Positions 1 through 7,877 of a DNA stretch of 64,000 nucleotides are shown here, piece after piece. The notes beneath the pieces were generated by a model. The model made no database searches. It saw nothing but the letters and a program-made list of their open reading frames with translations, and was not told where the DNA came from. How positions within the stretch are numbered: position 1 is the stretch's first letter; each line of letters begins with the position of its first letter. The translations under genes were made by a program, and so were the position numbers. Location of the stretch: contig NZ_GL872413.1 of assembly GCF_000192225.1 (NCBI RefSeq), forward strand, positions 963,402 through 1,027,401, written 5' to 3'. Origin of the DNA: Capnocytophaga sp. oral taxon 338 str. F0234 (GTDB taxonomy: Bacteria > Bacteroidota > Bacteroidia > Flavobacteriales > Flavobacteriaceae).

Positions 1-121
1 GATATTGGTAATATTGGCTTGCCCCTGTACCTACATACTCATATTTCTTAATAGAAATATTTTGTGAAGAAAGTCGTCCAAAAATGCTTATAAATAATAA
101 AAAAAGTGTAATTTTGCTCAT
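1..121 (-). CDS. Secreted protein, NamZ/DUF1343-like N-terminus (partial)
   Basis: The ATG at 121 reads leftwards off the window edge, giving 40 residues. They begin MSKITLFLLFISIFG, a signal peptide likely cleaved after LSS, followed by a mature start containing YEYVGTGASQYYQY. The GTGASQYYQY stretch resembles the 'GA..y..yLPLL' opening of exo-beta-N-acetylmuramidase NamZ (DUF1343) proteins. In my recollection these often sit beside a LolC/E-type permease in Bacteroidetes. The family call rests on about ten residues and is weak; that this is the 5' end of an exported protein is better supported. It is divergent from the permease gene with only 20 bases between starts. Confidence 0.5.
   Translation of the reverse strand, partial: MSKITLFLLFISIFGRLSSQNISIKKYEYVGTGASQYYQY
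109..116 (+). promoter_or_regulatory. Possible -7 promoter element TAATTTTG
   Basis: TAATTTTG matches the Bacteroidetes -7 consensus TAnnTTTG and lies 26 bases before the TTG start of the permease. It overlaps the start of the divergent gene. No good TTG -33 element is seen at the usual distance. Confidence 0.35.
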
Positions 122-141
122 TCTAAATTGCGTTTTTTATT

Positions 142-1392
142 TTGAATCTTGAATTTTTTATTGCTAATCGTCTTGTGAGAGATTCGGGGAACAAAAGTAA
201 TATTTCTTCTCCAATTATCAAAATTGCTATTAGTGCCATCGCTCTAGGGGTGGTGATGATACTTATTGCTATAGCTACAGGACGAGGCTTACAGGAGCGT
301 ATTCGGCAGAAGATAGCATCACTTAATGGGCATATCCAGATTTTTAATTATGACACTAATCGATCGGAAGTTTCAATAATTCCCATTTCTACGGAGGAAG
401 ATTTCTATAGGGATCCTCATTTTTTTAATCAGGAAGAGAAAAAAGTACTTCATATCCAATCGGTAATTACAAAAGGGGGAATTATTCGTACAGAGAAAAC
501 ATTTGAGGGTATTATAGCCAAGGGGGTAGGGAAGGATTTTGATTGGCAATATATGAAAGAATATCTAAAGAAAGGAAAACTCCCTAATTTTTCATTAGAT
601 ACCATTAGTAATGAGGTGCTTATATCTGAATACTTAGCGAATCGATTAGAACTTTCAGTGGGGGATATCTGTAATACTTTTTTTCTTCGTGAGGATAATA
701 TAAGTATCCCTAATCAACGAAATTTTAGAATAGTAGGGATATATTCTTCTGGCTTTCAACAATTTGATGAAACTTATATTTTAGTGGATATTCGTCAATT
801 ACAAAAAATAAATAAATGGACTTCTAATCAGACGGGACTTTTTGAAGTCTTTATTAAAGATTTTGATCAAATGTCCTCTGTGGGAGAGTATGTTTATAAT
901 CATATTCCAGCAGAGTATGATTCACAAACTATTGCACAGAAGTATCCTACTATTTTTGATTGGTTTCATACTTTTGATCTTAATATTATTATTATTATTA
1001 GTATTATGGTAATTGTAGGTGGGGTAAATATGATTACTGCTATTTTAGTCCTAATATTAGAGCGTACTCCTATGATTGGTATCCTCAAGGCTCTTGGGGC
1101 AACTAATTGGAATATCCGTAAGATATTTCTATATAATGCTGCTTATCTTATTGGTTTAGGATTATTCTGGGGAAATATAATAGGTATGGTTTTGCTTCTT
1201 ATTCAATACTATTTTTCTCCACTGAAACTTGATCCTTCTATTTATTATGTTTCAGAAGTACCTATATATTTGCACGTAAGTTATGTTGTAGTGCTCAATA
1301 TAGGAATCCTTGTTATTTGTCTTTTGATGCTTTTGATCCCTTCTTATATAGTGAGTAAGATCTCTCCTATTAAAGCTATGAAATTTGAATAA
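142..1392 (+). CDS. FtsX/LolC-family ABC transporter permease
   Basis: Membrane subunit of a MacB/LolCDE-type ABC system, which in Gram-negatives extracts lipoproteins from, or moves lipids out of, the inner membrane. The 416 residues show the family layout: one membrane segment near 25-45, a large periplasmic domain to about 280, then three membrane segments (about 285-308, 330-355, 380-405) forming the FtsX domain. The stretch GILKALGATNWNIRK is the typical cytoplasmic coupling helix. The start is unusual: the frame is closed by TAA at 124-126 and no ATG follows, so the TTG at 142 is chosen because it gives the family-typical start MNLEFFIANRLV. No ATPase gene is adjacent, as is common for LolC/E in Bacteroidetes. 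Confidence 0.85.
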   Translation: MNLEFFIANRLVRDSGNKSNISSPIIKIAISAIALGVVMILIAIATGRGLQERIRQKIASLNGHIQIFNYDTNRSEVSIIPISTEEDFYRDPHFFNQEEKKVLHIQSVITKGGIIRTEKTFEGIIAKGVGKDFDWQYMKEYLKKGKLPNFSLDTISNEVLISEYLANRLELSVGDICNTFFLREDNISIPNQRNFRIVGIYSSGFQQFDETYILVDIRQLQKINKWTSNQTGLFEVFIKDFDQMSSVGEYVYNHIPAEYDSQTIAQKYPTIFDWFHTFDLNIIIIISIMVIVGGVNMITAILVLILERTPMIGILKALGATNWNIRKIFLYNAAYLIGLGLFWGNIIGMVLLLIQYYFSPLKLDPSIYYVSEVPIYLHVSYVVVLNIGILVICLLMLLIPSYIVSKISPIKAMKFE

Positions 1393-1410
1393 CCTAATAA
1401 TGTATTATAT

Positions 1411-2016
1411 ATGATTTCTGTTTATAAGCTAAAACCTAAATTTCAGCAGCTATTACACCCTCTGTTGGTATGGTTATACAAAAGGAAAGTTACGGCTAAC
1501 CAGATTACCATAGTAGCAATTATGTTTTCCTTGGGGATTGGTATCCTCTTTTGGGAGGCATCGGTGATACCTCTTTTCTATTTGGTGCTGCCAATAGGGC
1601 TATTGATTAGGATGGTGCTCAATGCTCTTGACGGAATGATGGCGCGAGAGTTTGGACAAACTACCCGTCTGGGGGAAATTCTTAACGAGGTGGGTGATGT
1701 GCTCTCTGATGTGTTTATCTCCTTCCCTTTGTTAAAATACCACCCCAAGAGCCTTTACTTAGTGGTGACTTTTATCGTACTTAGTGTGCTCAATGAGTAT
1801 GCTGGTATTATGGGCAAGGTATTAGGGGGACAAAGACGCTACGAGGGTCCTATGGGCAAGAGCGATCGTGCGCTGCTGATGGGTATCTATGGACTATTAG
1901 CCTACTTAGGAGTGGAGATACATGCTTATTCCCAGGTAATTTTTGCCATAGTAATCGTCTTACTTCTTGTAAGTACTTTTATTCGCTTAAAAAAAGGTTT
2001 TTATGGCACTCCATAA
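1411..2016 (+). CDS. CDP-alcohol phosphatidyltransferase, YnbA-like
   Basis: Integral membrane enzyme that should transfer a phosphatidyl group from CDP-diacylglycerol to an alcohol acceptor. The family signature DxxDGxxARx8GxxxDxxxD is present in modified form at 71-100: N71, D74-G75, A78-R79, G88, N92, D96, then an extra D100. The first and third aspartates are therefore asparagines. I recall the poorly characterised E. coli YnbA as similar, but could not check. Six or so hydrophobic segments fill the rest of the 201 residues. It is first of five overlapping genes, sharing 14 bases with the cytidylyltransferase gene. The alcohol used is unknown, and the altered metal-binding residues make standard PgsA or PssA activity doubtful. 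Confidence 0.8.
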   Translation: MISVYKLKPKFQQLLHPLLVWLYKRKVTANQITIVAIMFSLGIGILFWEASVIPLFYLVLPIGLLIRMVLNALDGMMAREFGQTTRLGEILNEVGDVLSDVFISFPLLKYHPKSLYLVVTFIVLSVLNEYAGIMGKVLGGQRRYEGPMGKSDRALLMGIYGLLAYLGVEIHAYSQVIFAIVIVLLLVSTFIRLKKGFYGTP

Positions 2017-2779
2017 CAAATATGCCGATGTGCCTCTTCGCATCAGAAGTTGGGGAGTGATTATCTGCGTTTTTGCAGTGGCTATTTTCCACCCTTATGC
2101 CATGTGCCTCTTTACCTTATGGGTGAGCTTCCAAGCCCTTACGGAACTGGGCAGACTTTTTGGCTTCAATTCTACCTATTGGCGTATTGCCATTCCCTTG
2201 CTACAAGGACTCTTACTATGGGGCTGTCCCAACTACTCCGCCTACATGATAGGTGTTTGTACCTTAGTAGGGGTAACCCTTATCCTGAGCCTTTGTCTAC
2301 GGAAAATACCCTTAGGTTTGCCTCTTTCCTTGCTAATCGTTTTAGTAGCCTATCCTCATTTGACTTTCTTACGTATGGAGCCACAAGGGGTACAGTGGGT
2401 GATTTTCTTGGTGGTGGTAACCGAACTTAATGATATCTTCCAATACCTCACAGGCAAGAGTTTAGGCAATCGAAAGATCTTACCCAAGACAAGCCCTAAT
2501 AAGACCATAGAAGGTTTTGTAGGAGGACTACTACTCACGCCGCTACTAAGTATGGGCTTAGGTCGCTTATTAGATCTTCCTATTGCACTGCACACTTTAG
2601 CATTGTTAGGACTAACCCTTAGCTTCCTCGGCTTCTGGGGAGATGTATGTTTTTCCTACTTCAAGCGACGGGTAGGGGTAAAAGACACAAGTACCCTTAT
2701 TCCCGGTCATGGTGGGCTCTTAGACCGTATAGATAGCCTATTGTTCAATTGTATTTGGTTTTACCTATGGATACGATGA
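2003..2779 (+). CDS. CdsA-family phosphatidate cytidylyltransferase, YnbB-like
   Basis: Membrane enzyme making CDP-diacylglycerol from phosphatidate and CTP. The CdsA signature is complete at the C-terminus (about residues 218-244), read as S-Y-F-K-R, then K-D, then IPGHGGLLDRID. The second conserved block, LGNRKILPKTSPNKT followed by EGFVGG, lies at about 154-175. The protein has about eight hydrophobic segments in 258 residues. It overlaps the upstream CDP-alcohol transferase and ends at a TGA that shares ATGA with the next gene. Coupling to a CDP-alcohol transferase implies a dedicated supply of CDP-lipid to this pathway. It resembles E. coli ynbB next to ynbA and is probably not the housekeeping CdsA. 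Confidence 0.85.
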   Translation: MALHNKYADVPLRIRSWGVIICVFAVAIFHPYAMCLFTLWVSFQALTELGRLFGFNSTYWRIAIPLLQGLLLWGCPNYSAYMIGVCTLVGVTLILSLCLRKIPLGLPLSLLIVLVAYPHLTFLRMEPQGVQWVIFLVVVTELNDIFQYLTGKSLGNRKILPKTSPNKTIEGFVGGLLLTPLLSMGLGRLLDLPIALHTLALLGLTLSFLGFWGDVCFSYFKRRVGVKDTSTLIPGHGGLLDRIDSLLFNCIWFYLWIR

Positions 2780-3807
2780 AGCCTTTTTTCCGCAGTCTGC
2801 TCTTCTCAGGAGGGGGTACCCGCTTTGCTCTCTATAACGGTATGTATGCCGCGTTGTGTGCTATTGGCAAAACTCCAGAGCTACTGATTGCCTCCTGCGG
2901 AGGTGCCTTTGCTGCTTTGATAATCAATGCTTTTCCTACTGACAGAGAACGCAAAGCCTATCTGCAGTCAAAGGAGTTTTACTGCTTTATCCAAAGTCTG
3001 TCTCTTACTCCTTATTGTAAGCTACATCACTTAGGACTTTTAGCACTGCAAAAGCGATATGATAGGCGTCGAGCACCTTTTGTAGAAGACGTATACCAGC
3101 GTTATTTGGTAGAAATGTCTCAAGACCTTTCTGCACTACTCCCTTCTTTGGCTGAGATATCTTTTTCAGCTACTTTGCCTACTATTATCATAGGAGCAAA
3201 GATGCTATTTGCACCTCATGAGTGTGGCAAACCCAGGAGTGAGCGAAAGCTCTACCAGGAAGTGCTCTTTACCGACTTCAGTACCGCTCAAAAGATACCG
3301 CTTTCTGGCATACAGCATACCGAATCAAACTATATTCATTCAGCAGTAGCCCCTGACATGCTACTCAATACCGAAATGTCTATGCTCAAGGCTGCCCGTA
3401 TTTCCATCTCAGATATGTTTTATGTGCCGCCTGTTGCTTATCAAGGAGCATATTACGCAGGTGGAGCTATTGATCTGATACCCATGGAATTGGCTGATAC
3501 TCTTTCAACACAGGTGATTGCCGAGCAAAAACAGATCTATTCCCCTACCGAAGAGGCTTTGGTACGTGCCGTCTTAGGCTTTAGTGGCAATGAGCGGTTA
3601 GCTTCTGTGGCATCTTATTCTGCTCAATGGGTAGATACACGTGGGGCAATTACCTCTCTAAAAGGTTTTTATTCTGAAAAATATATGGATTGGAAACGCT
3701 TTAGTATAAATATTCGCTTTCCCAAAAACTACCCAACATACCAACAACAGATAGACCAGCAATGGGACTATGGTTATCAAACTATTCTTAACACTTTTAG
3801 CGCATGA
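2776..3807 (+). CDS. Patatin-like protein with incomplete catalytic dyad
   Basis: Resembles patatin-like phospholipases, which use a Ser-Asp dyad to hydrolyse acyl lipids. Counting from this start, the oxyanion-hole glycines are at 12-14 (SGGGTRFALYNG) and the candidate nucleophile is S40 in IASCGGAF, lacking the usual first Gly of GxSxG. The expected DGG/DGA is YAGGAIDLIP at about 227-236, so the catalytic Asp appears to be Ala, with D233 nearby. Either activity is lost or a different Asp is used. The ATG at 2776 is chosen because it forms an ATGA overlap with the upstream stop, as the next gene pair also does; an in-frame ATG at 2767 is the alternative. It lies inside the phospholipid operon, suggesting acyl-chain handling. 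Confidence 0.7.
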   Translation: MKPFFRSLLFSGGGTRFALYNGMYAALCAIGKTPELLIASCGGAFAALIINAFPTDRERKAYLQSKEFYCFIQSLSLTPYCKLHHLGLLALQKRYDRRRAPFVEDVYQRYLVEMSQDLSALLPSLAEISFSATLPTIIIGAKMLFAPHECGKPRSERKLYQEVLFTDFSTAQKIPLSGIQHTESNYIHSAVAPDMLLNTEMSMLKAARISISDMFYVPPVAYQGAYYAGGAIDLIPMELADTLSTQVIAEQKQIYSPTEEALVRAVLGFSGNERLASVASYSAQWVDTRGAITSLKGFYSEKYMDWKRFSINIRFPKNYPTYQQQIDQQWDYGYQTILNTFSA

Positions 3808-4547
3808 ATGTATTTATTATAGGCGGCACCTCAGGAATAGGTCTTGCCTTGGCCTACTTCTATCAACAAAACGGTCATCGTGTAGGGATCTGTGGCAGAG
3901 ACCTCAGGAAACTCACCTGCGAATCACCTTTTGAGAAATATAAGGTCAATGTCATAGATAAAGAACTGTTAGCTAGTACTATACGTCAGTTTGTGGGTAC
4001 TGGTACCTTATCCCTGCTTATCAATTGCGCTGGTAGCTATGCTGAAGATGTGGTAGAGGAGATTTCCTACAATGATGCGGTAATGATGCTACAAACCAAT
4101 ATCATAGGTGCTATCAATACCTTAGAGATAGGACGTGAACTTATGGCCTGTAGCGGTGGACAGATTGCTCTACTAGCTTCTATCTCAGGGATTTTGGACT
4201 ATCCTCAGTCTAGCCTATATACCAAAACCAAGCGCAGTGTATTGCAAATAGCCGATGCCTATAGCCGTGCTCTACGTCCATTAGACATTCATATCACTGC
4301 TATTGCTCCAGGATATGTAGCTACTCAAAAGCTATACGAGCTAAACCAAAACAACCTTTCTAAAAAGCCTTTTTTGGTTAGTGAGGCTAGAGCTGTGGTT
4401 GAAATTAGTGAGGCTATTGCCCAAAAGAAAGCGTTACACTTATTTCCTACTCGTATGAAGTGGCTTATGCGACTGCTTTCCTCTTTGCCCAAACCTTTGT
4501 TATCACTATTTATGTATAGAAAAGCCAAATGGATGCAAAACAACTAA
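3804..4547 (+). CDS. Short-chain dehydrogenase/reductase
   Basis: Classical 247-residue SDR. The NAD(P)-binding motif GGTSGIG is at 7-13, the NxAG motif appears as INCAG at 73-77, and the catalytic Tyr and Lys are Y139 and K143 (YTKTK), with S126 or S128 as the serine. APGYVAT follows at about 168-174. Residues after 220 are basic and hydrophobic, possibly associating with the membrane. The ATGA overlap with the patatin-like gene and a 19-base overlap with the PAP2 gene show tight coupling. In this setting it most likely reduces a keto group on a lipid or polyol head group. I considered a 3-ketocapnine-type reductase because Capnocytophaga makes sulfonolipids, but nothing in the sequence proves it. 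Confidence 0.8.
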   Translation: MNVFIIGGTSGIGLALAYFYQQNGHRVGICGRDLRKLTCESPFEKYKVNVIDKELLASTIRQFVGTGTLSLLINCAGSYAEDVVEEISYNDAVMMLQTNIIGAINTLEIGRELMACSGGQIALLASISGILDYPQSSLYTKTKRSVLQIADAYSRALRPLDIHITAIAPGYVATQKLYELNQNNLSKKPFLVSEARAVVEISEAIAQKKALHLFPTRMKWLMRLLSSLPKPLLSLFMYRKAKWMQNN

Positions 4548-5128
4548 CTTTTCGTCATAGGATTATAGCATTAATTCTCTGTAGTGTTGTCTTTCTTATA
4601 GTATATAGTTTTTGTGGGACTTATACAGGAAGACTCTCGTATGTACCCTCTATTACTTTCTTTTTTGAAAAAGAAATTCCTTTTGTCCCTCTCTTTATAT
4701 TTCCTTATATGAGTAGTGGAATCTTCTTTATTTGGGTGTTTTTTTGGGTAAGAAATGAGGAACAATTAAGAATACTTACTTACAGAATACTTTTTATTAT
4801 TTTAGTGGCAGGAGGATGTTATTTGCTCTTCCCTTTACACTTTTCTTTTGAAAAACCATCAGTGAATGTTCCTCTCTTTCGTATTTTTTTTGAGGAACTC
4901 AAAAAAATAGATACCCCCTTTAATCAAGCACCCTCTTTACATGTAGCTTTTGCATTGATTTTTTGGCAAGAAGGAAAAAAATATTTTACAGGAATAAAAA
5001 AATATTTCTTATTTTTATGGCTGCTTATGCTCATACTTTCTACATTATTGGTGTATCAACATCATTTGATAGATATATTCTCAGGAGCCTTACTGGCAAT
5101 ACTTAGTTTTTTGATAATAAAGAGGTAA
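4529..5128 (+). CDS. PAP2-superfamily membrane phosphatase/transferase
   Basis: Membrane protein of 199 residues with about six hydrophobic segments. It has the PAP2_3-type motifs APSLHVAF (S136, H138) and QHHLID (H178, D182), which correspond to the catalytic motifs of phosphatidic acid phosphatases and inositol-phosphorylceramide synthases. The first basic motif, KxxxxxxRP, is not obvious. It probably dephosphorylates a phospholipid intermediate or swaps a head group on the outer face of the inner membrane. It is last in the five-gene operon, comparable to the PAP2-like YnbD at the end of the E. coli ynb operon, as I recall it. Codon use is more AT-rich than in the four genes before it. Confidence 0.75.
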   Translation: MDAKQLTFRHRIIALILCSVVFLIVYSFCGTYTGRLSYVPSITFFFEKEIPFVPLFIFPYMSSGIFFIWVFFWVRNEEQLRILTYRILFIILVAGGCYLLFPLHFSFEKPSVNVPLFRIFFEELKKIDTPFNQAPSLHVAFALIFWQEGKKYFTGIKKYFLFLWLLMLILSTLLVYQHHLIDIFSGALLAILSFLIIKR

Positions 5129-5153
5129 TTCTTTAGAATAGGAAGTACCTCTT
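5120..5153 (+). terminator. Possible hairpin at the end of the lipid operon
   Basis: AAGAGGTA (5120-5127) can pair with TACCTCTT (5146-5153). It overlaps the stop codon of the PAP2 gene and lies before the convergent lipoprotein gene. The T-tract after it is weak, so termination is uncertain. Confidence 0.35.
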
Positions 5154-5175
5154 AGAATTATTTTATGAATAGAGG

Positions 5176-6411
5176 TTATTCAATAGCTTTTATTTTTTCC
5201 TTATATTTCTCCCAAATGGGTGCATCTTTATAATTTATTATCTTATTAGCAGGAACATAAATAGTCTCTAAAGAAGGACAATCTTTAAAAATTCCTTCTT
5301 CATCCAAACTAATTCCTTCTATTGAGGGAGGTTCTTGAGCAAGGATAGTGATTGTTTTCAGGTTAGAGCAATAAGAAAAAGCATCTCTGAAAATAATATT
5401 GACAGATTTTGGAAGTGTGATGGTTTCAATAGCGCAATTATAAAAAGCTTCAGCATTAACTTTTTCAAGCCTTTCGTTCAAAAGAATTCTTTTTAATTTA
5501 GAATTTTCTTTAAAAGCCTGTGCTTCAATCTCTCGTATGTTTTCTCCTATAATTATTGATTCTAAACTTTTACATTCTCCGAAACAGTCAGCAGCTATTT
5601 TTTCTACAGCTCTTAGTTCAGGAATTGTATTCATGTTTATTTTTTTTGCCTTAGTATTATCCCATTTAAGTAGGCTTTTCTTATCATCACTTAGTGTGTA
5701 ATCAGTATCTCTTTCTTCGGAATTTAGATTCAAAAAATCGGCATTCCAACCTTTGTTAGTTTTAGGTCCATAAAGCCTTTTATTGAGAATATCAATATAA
5801 AAATCTCCTTCTTGACCTATTTTATTATTGGGAGCGTCTTTTCCGGAATATAGTCTGGCGCCACCTTGTTGTTCTTTTTGTTCTCCATCTTTCCCTTTTT
5901 CTCCTTTAGCACCAGGCTCTCCCTTTTCTCCTTTGGTACCTTTTTCTCCTTTCTCACCTTTAGCACCAGGCTCTCCCTTTTCTCCTTTGGTACCTTTTTC
6001 TCCTTTCTCACCTTTAGCACCAGGCTCTCCCTTTTCTCCTTTGGCACCTTTTTCTCCTTTCTCACCTTTAGCACCAGGTTCTCCCTTTTCTCCTTTGGTA
6101 CCTTTTTCTCCTTTCTCACCTTTAGCACCAGGTTCTCCTTTCTCCCCTTTAGTGCCAGGTTCTCCTTTGTCTCCCTGTGAACCTTTTAAATTGATAGGAG
6201 ATCCCCAACCTTGGGCTGTTTTGGCTCCATATAGTTGAGAAGAAACGAGATCTAAATAGTAATCTCCTATATTACCTATAGTATTACTTGGACTTCCTTT
6301 CCCTGAGTGAATAATACTTCCTTTCTGTACCTCTACTCGTTCAATAACGGTTTCTTTCTGGCAACTGATAGCCACTAAAATACAAACTGCTGCAAAAACT
6401 AAATTTTTCAT
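5176..6411 (-). CDS. Lipoprotein with collagen-like repeats and BspA-type LRR domain
   Basis: Predicted surface lipoprotein of 411 residues. The lipobox VAISC puts the acylated cysteine at 17, followed by QKET. This partly fits the K-(D/E)2 or QA-(D/E)2 surface-export signal described for Capnocytophaga lipoproteins. Two similar short modules (ending LYGAKTAQGWGSP near 60-72 and LYGPKTNKGWNAD near 215-227) flank about 100 residues of perfect Gly-x-y collagen-like sequence built from an 18-residue unit (TKGEKGEPGAKGEKGEKG). The C-terminal 150 residues are leucine-rich repeats of the BspA/LRR_5 type (for example CKSLESIIIGENIREIEAQA). The likely role is a surface stalk plus binding head, adhesin or host-interaction, which is inference. 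A promoter is seen at 6476. Repeat number probably varies between strains. Confidence 0.85.
   Translation of the reverse strand: MKNLVFAAVCILVAISCQKETVIERVEVQKGSIIHSGKGSPSNTIGNIGDYYLDLVSSQLYGAKTAQGWGSPINLKGSQGDKGEPGTKGEKGEPGAKGEKGEKGTKGEKGEPGAKGEKGEKGAKGEKGEPGAKGEKGEKGTKGEKGEPGAKGEKGEKGTKGEKGEPGAKGEKGKDGEQKEQQGGARLYSGKDAPNNKIGQEGDFYIDILNKRLYGPKTNKGWNADFLNLNSEERDTDYTLSDDKKSLLKWDNTKAKKINMNTIPELRAVEKIAADCFGECKSLESIIIGENIREIEAQAFKENSKLKRILLNERLEKVNAEAFYNCAIETITLPKSVNIIFRDAFSYCSNLKTITILAQEPPSIEGISLDEEGIFKDCPSLETIYVPANKIINYKDAPIWEKYKEKIKAIE
5893..6160 (-). repeat. 54-bp tandem repeat encoding collagen-like units
   Basis: The marker 'accagg(c/t)tctcc' recurs at 5911, 5965, 6019, 6073 and 6127, exactly 54 bases apart, so about five units of 18 codons lie in a row. 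Units differ by only a few bases (for example ggtacc versus ggcacc). Exact multiples of three keep the frame when copies are gained or lost. Confidence 0.95.
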
Positions 6412-6475
6412 AGCTGTGATAATTAGATTTAGATAAAGTATGTTTTAATAATAAAGTAAATTCTCTTAGAGGATA

Positions 6476-6483
6476 CAAAGTTA
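6476..6483 (-). promoter_or_regulatory. -7 promoter element for the collagen-like lipoprotein
   Basis: The minus strand reads TAACTTTG, matching TAnnTTTG, 65 bases upstream of the lipoprotein start. No clear TTG is found at the -33 position. The rest of 6484-6690 is very AT-rich with no gene visible. Confidence 0.5.
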
Positions 6484-6697
6484 AGAAATAATTGGTAAAT
6501 ATTCTATATTTCTTTTAAAATTCTTATAATAAATAATTTTTTATATAATTATTTTATATTTTATTTTTTGAGTTCTATTAAAAAATATTGATTATCAATG
6601 TGTTTGGTTGATAATGGATTGTTCTTGTGTCAACTTATATGGCTCAAAAATTTATGAGAGAATATAATTCTTACTGCTTTTTGTAATAATGAAAAAG

Positions 6698-6735
6698 AAT
6701 TCGGTATAAGCAATGGCAACTGCTTACACCGAATT
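6698..6735 (-). terminator. Strong hairpin terminator of the alr operon
   Basis: A 15-bp stem with one mismatch (6698-6712 with 6721-6735) and an 8-base loop is followed on the minus strand by CTTTTTC. It lies just after the alr stop at 6764 and fits an intrinsic terminator. Confidence 0.8.
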
Positions 6736-6763
6736 TATATATCATATAATCATGTATAGATTT

Positions 6764-7870
6764 TTACTCTATGAATATTCTCTTTATCCTACGAGAAAGA
6801 GAAGTAACAAGTTCGTAGGAAATGGTCTGTGCTGTTTCGGCTAAAGTTTCACTAGTATGTCGTTCATCAAAGATAATAACTTCATCACCTTCATCACAGT
6901 CCAGTCCTGTGATATCAGTCATAATCATGTCCATACATACATTTCCCACAATAGGGCATTTCTTGTCCTTGATAAAGACAAAACCTACTCCTTTACCATA
7001 AATACGGTTCAACCCATCAGCATGACCTACCGAAATGGTGGCTATTTTCATCGCTTTAGGGGCTTGGAAACCAAAATTATATCCTACATAGTCTCCTGCT
7101 TGAATATGATGTATCTGAGAGATAATACTTTTTAGGATAGTTATAGGTTTAAAATCCTTCTGTAGACGGGTATCATTAGCAAATCCATACATACCTATTC
7201 CACTTCTTACCATATCAAAATGTGCTTCAGGATAGTTCAGTATGCCTGAAGTATTACAATTGTGATAAATAATCTTATGGGAAAAATGCGTTTCTAATTT
7301 CTTCTGAAAATCCTTGAAGATAGAGATCTGCTTCTCCATGAAAGACCGTGCCTCAAGGTCTTCAGAAGCTAATAAATGAGAGAAAGCTGTCTTTACTTTT
7401 ATATTATTTTGCTTTTTGATAATTTCACAAATGTCATCTATTTCTTCCACAGAAAAACCTAAACGATTCATTCCTGAATTACATTTTATATGAAAAGGAT
7501 ATTCATATAGATTTTTTTTCTTAGCAAAATCAATAAAATGGATAATGAGTCTTTTAGAATACAAAGTAGGTTCTAAGTTATAATGAATAATATCCTCAAA
7601 ATCTATTAGTTGAGGATGAAAAATAAGAATAGGTTTAGTAACTCCTGCCTTGCGCAATTCTATACCTTCACTGGTAAAGGCAACTGCGAAATAGTCGGCT
7701 AAGTTTTTCTTTTCTAAATATTTAGCAATGGCAATAGAACTATTTCCATAGGAATTGGCTTTAACTACAGCCAAAAATTGTGTATCAGCTTTTAAATATT
7801 TTTTAAGTTGAAGTACATTGTGTTGGAGGTTATCTAATCGAATCTCCAAAGTAGTTTCTTGTACTGACAT
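6764..7870 (-). CDS. alr: Alanine racemase
   Basis: PLP enzyme converting L-alanine to D-alanine for peptidoglycan. K37 in AVVKANSYG is the PLP lysine. Y264 in GDYVGYNFG aligns, by spacing to the next motif, with the catalytic Tyr265 of the Geobacillus enzyme. C312-M313-D314 (NVCMDM) complete the active-site signature. The usual GYADG motif is GHADG (H283), so an active-site entry tyrosine is histidine here. At 368 residues it is a stand-alone racemase, not the MurF-Alr fusion common in Bacteroidetes. It follows the 57-residue membrane protein gene by 7 bases and the crotonase gene, so the three are probably one transcript ending at the hairpin 6698-6735. Confidence 0.9.
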   Translation of the reverse strand: MSVQETTLEIRLDNLQHNVLQLKKYLKADTQFLAVVKANSYGNSSIAIAKYLEKKNLADYFAVAFTSEGIELRKAGVTKPILIFHPQLIDFEDIIHYNLEPTLYSKRLIIHFIDFAKKKNLYEYPFHIKCNSGMNRLGFSVEEIDDICEIIKKQNNIKVKTAFSHLLASEDLEARSFMEKQISIFKDFQKKLETHFSHKIIYHNCNTSGILNYPEAHFDMVRSGIGMYGFANDTRLQKDFKPITILKSIISQIHHIQAGDYVGYNFGFQAPKAMKIATISVGHADGLNRIYGKGVGFVFIKDKKCPIVGNVCMDMIMTDITGLDCDEGDEVIIFDERHTSETLAETAQTISYELVTSLSRRIKRIFIE

Positions 7871-7877
7871 TTTTTTA

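Noticed and set aside
3804..4547. CapB-type 3-ketocapnine reductase for sulfonolipids
   Set aside because: General SDR motifs only; no cysteate acyltransferase gene nearby, so the specific assignment is unsupported.
5893..6160. 54-bp repeats as CRISPR or phage element
   Set aside because: They encode an in-frame Gly-x-y protein and have no spacers.
5828..6238. Long open frames on the plus strand and in a second minus frame across the collagen-like repeats
   Set aside because: They are by-products of the 54-bp repeat, which is open in several frames; only the minus-strand lipoprotein has a signal peptide, promoter and domain ends.
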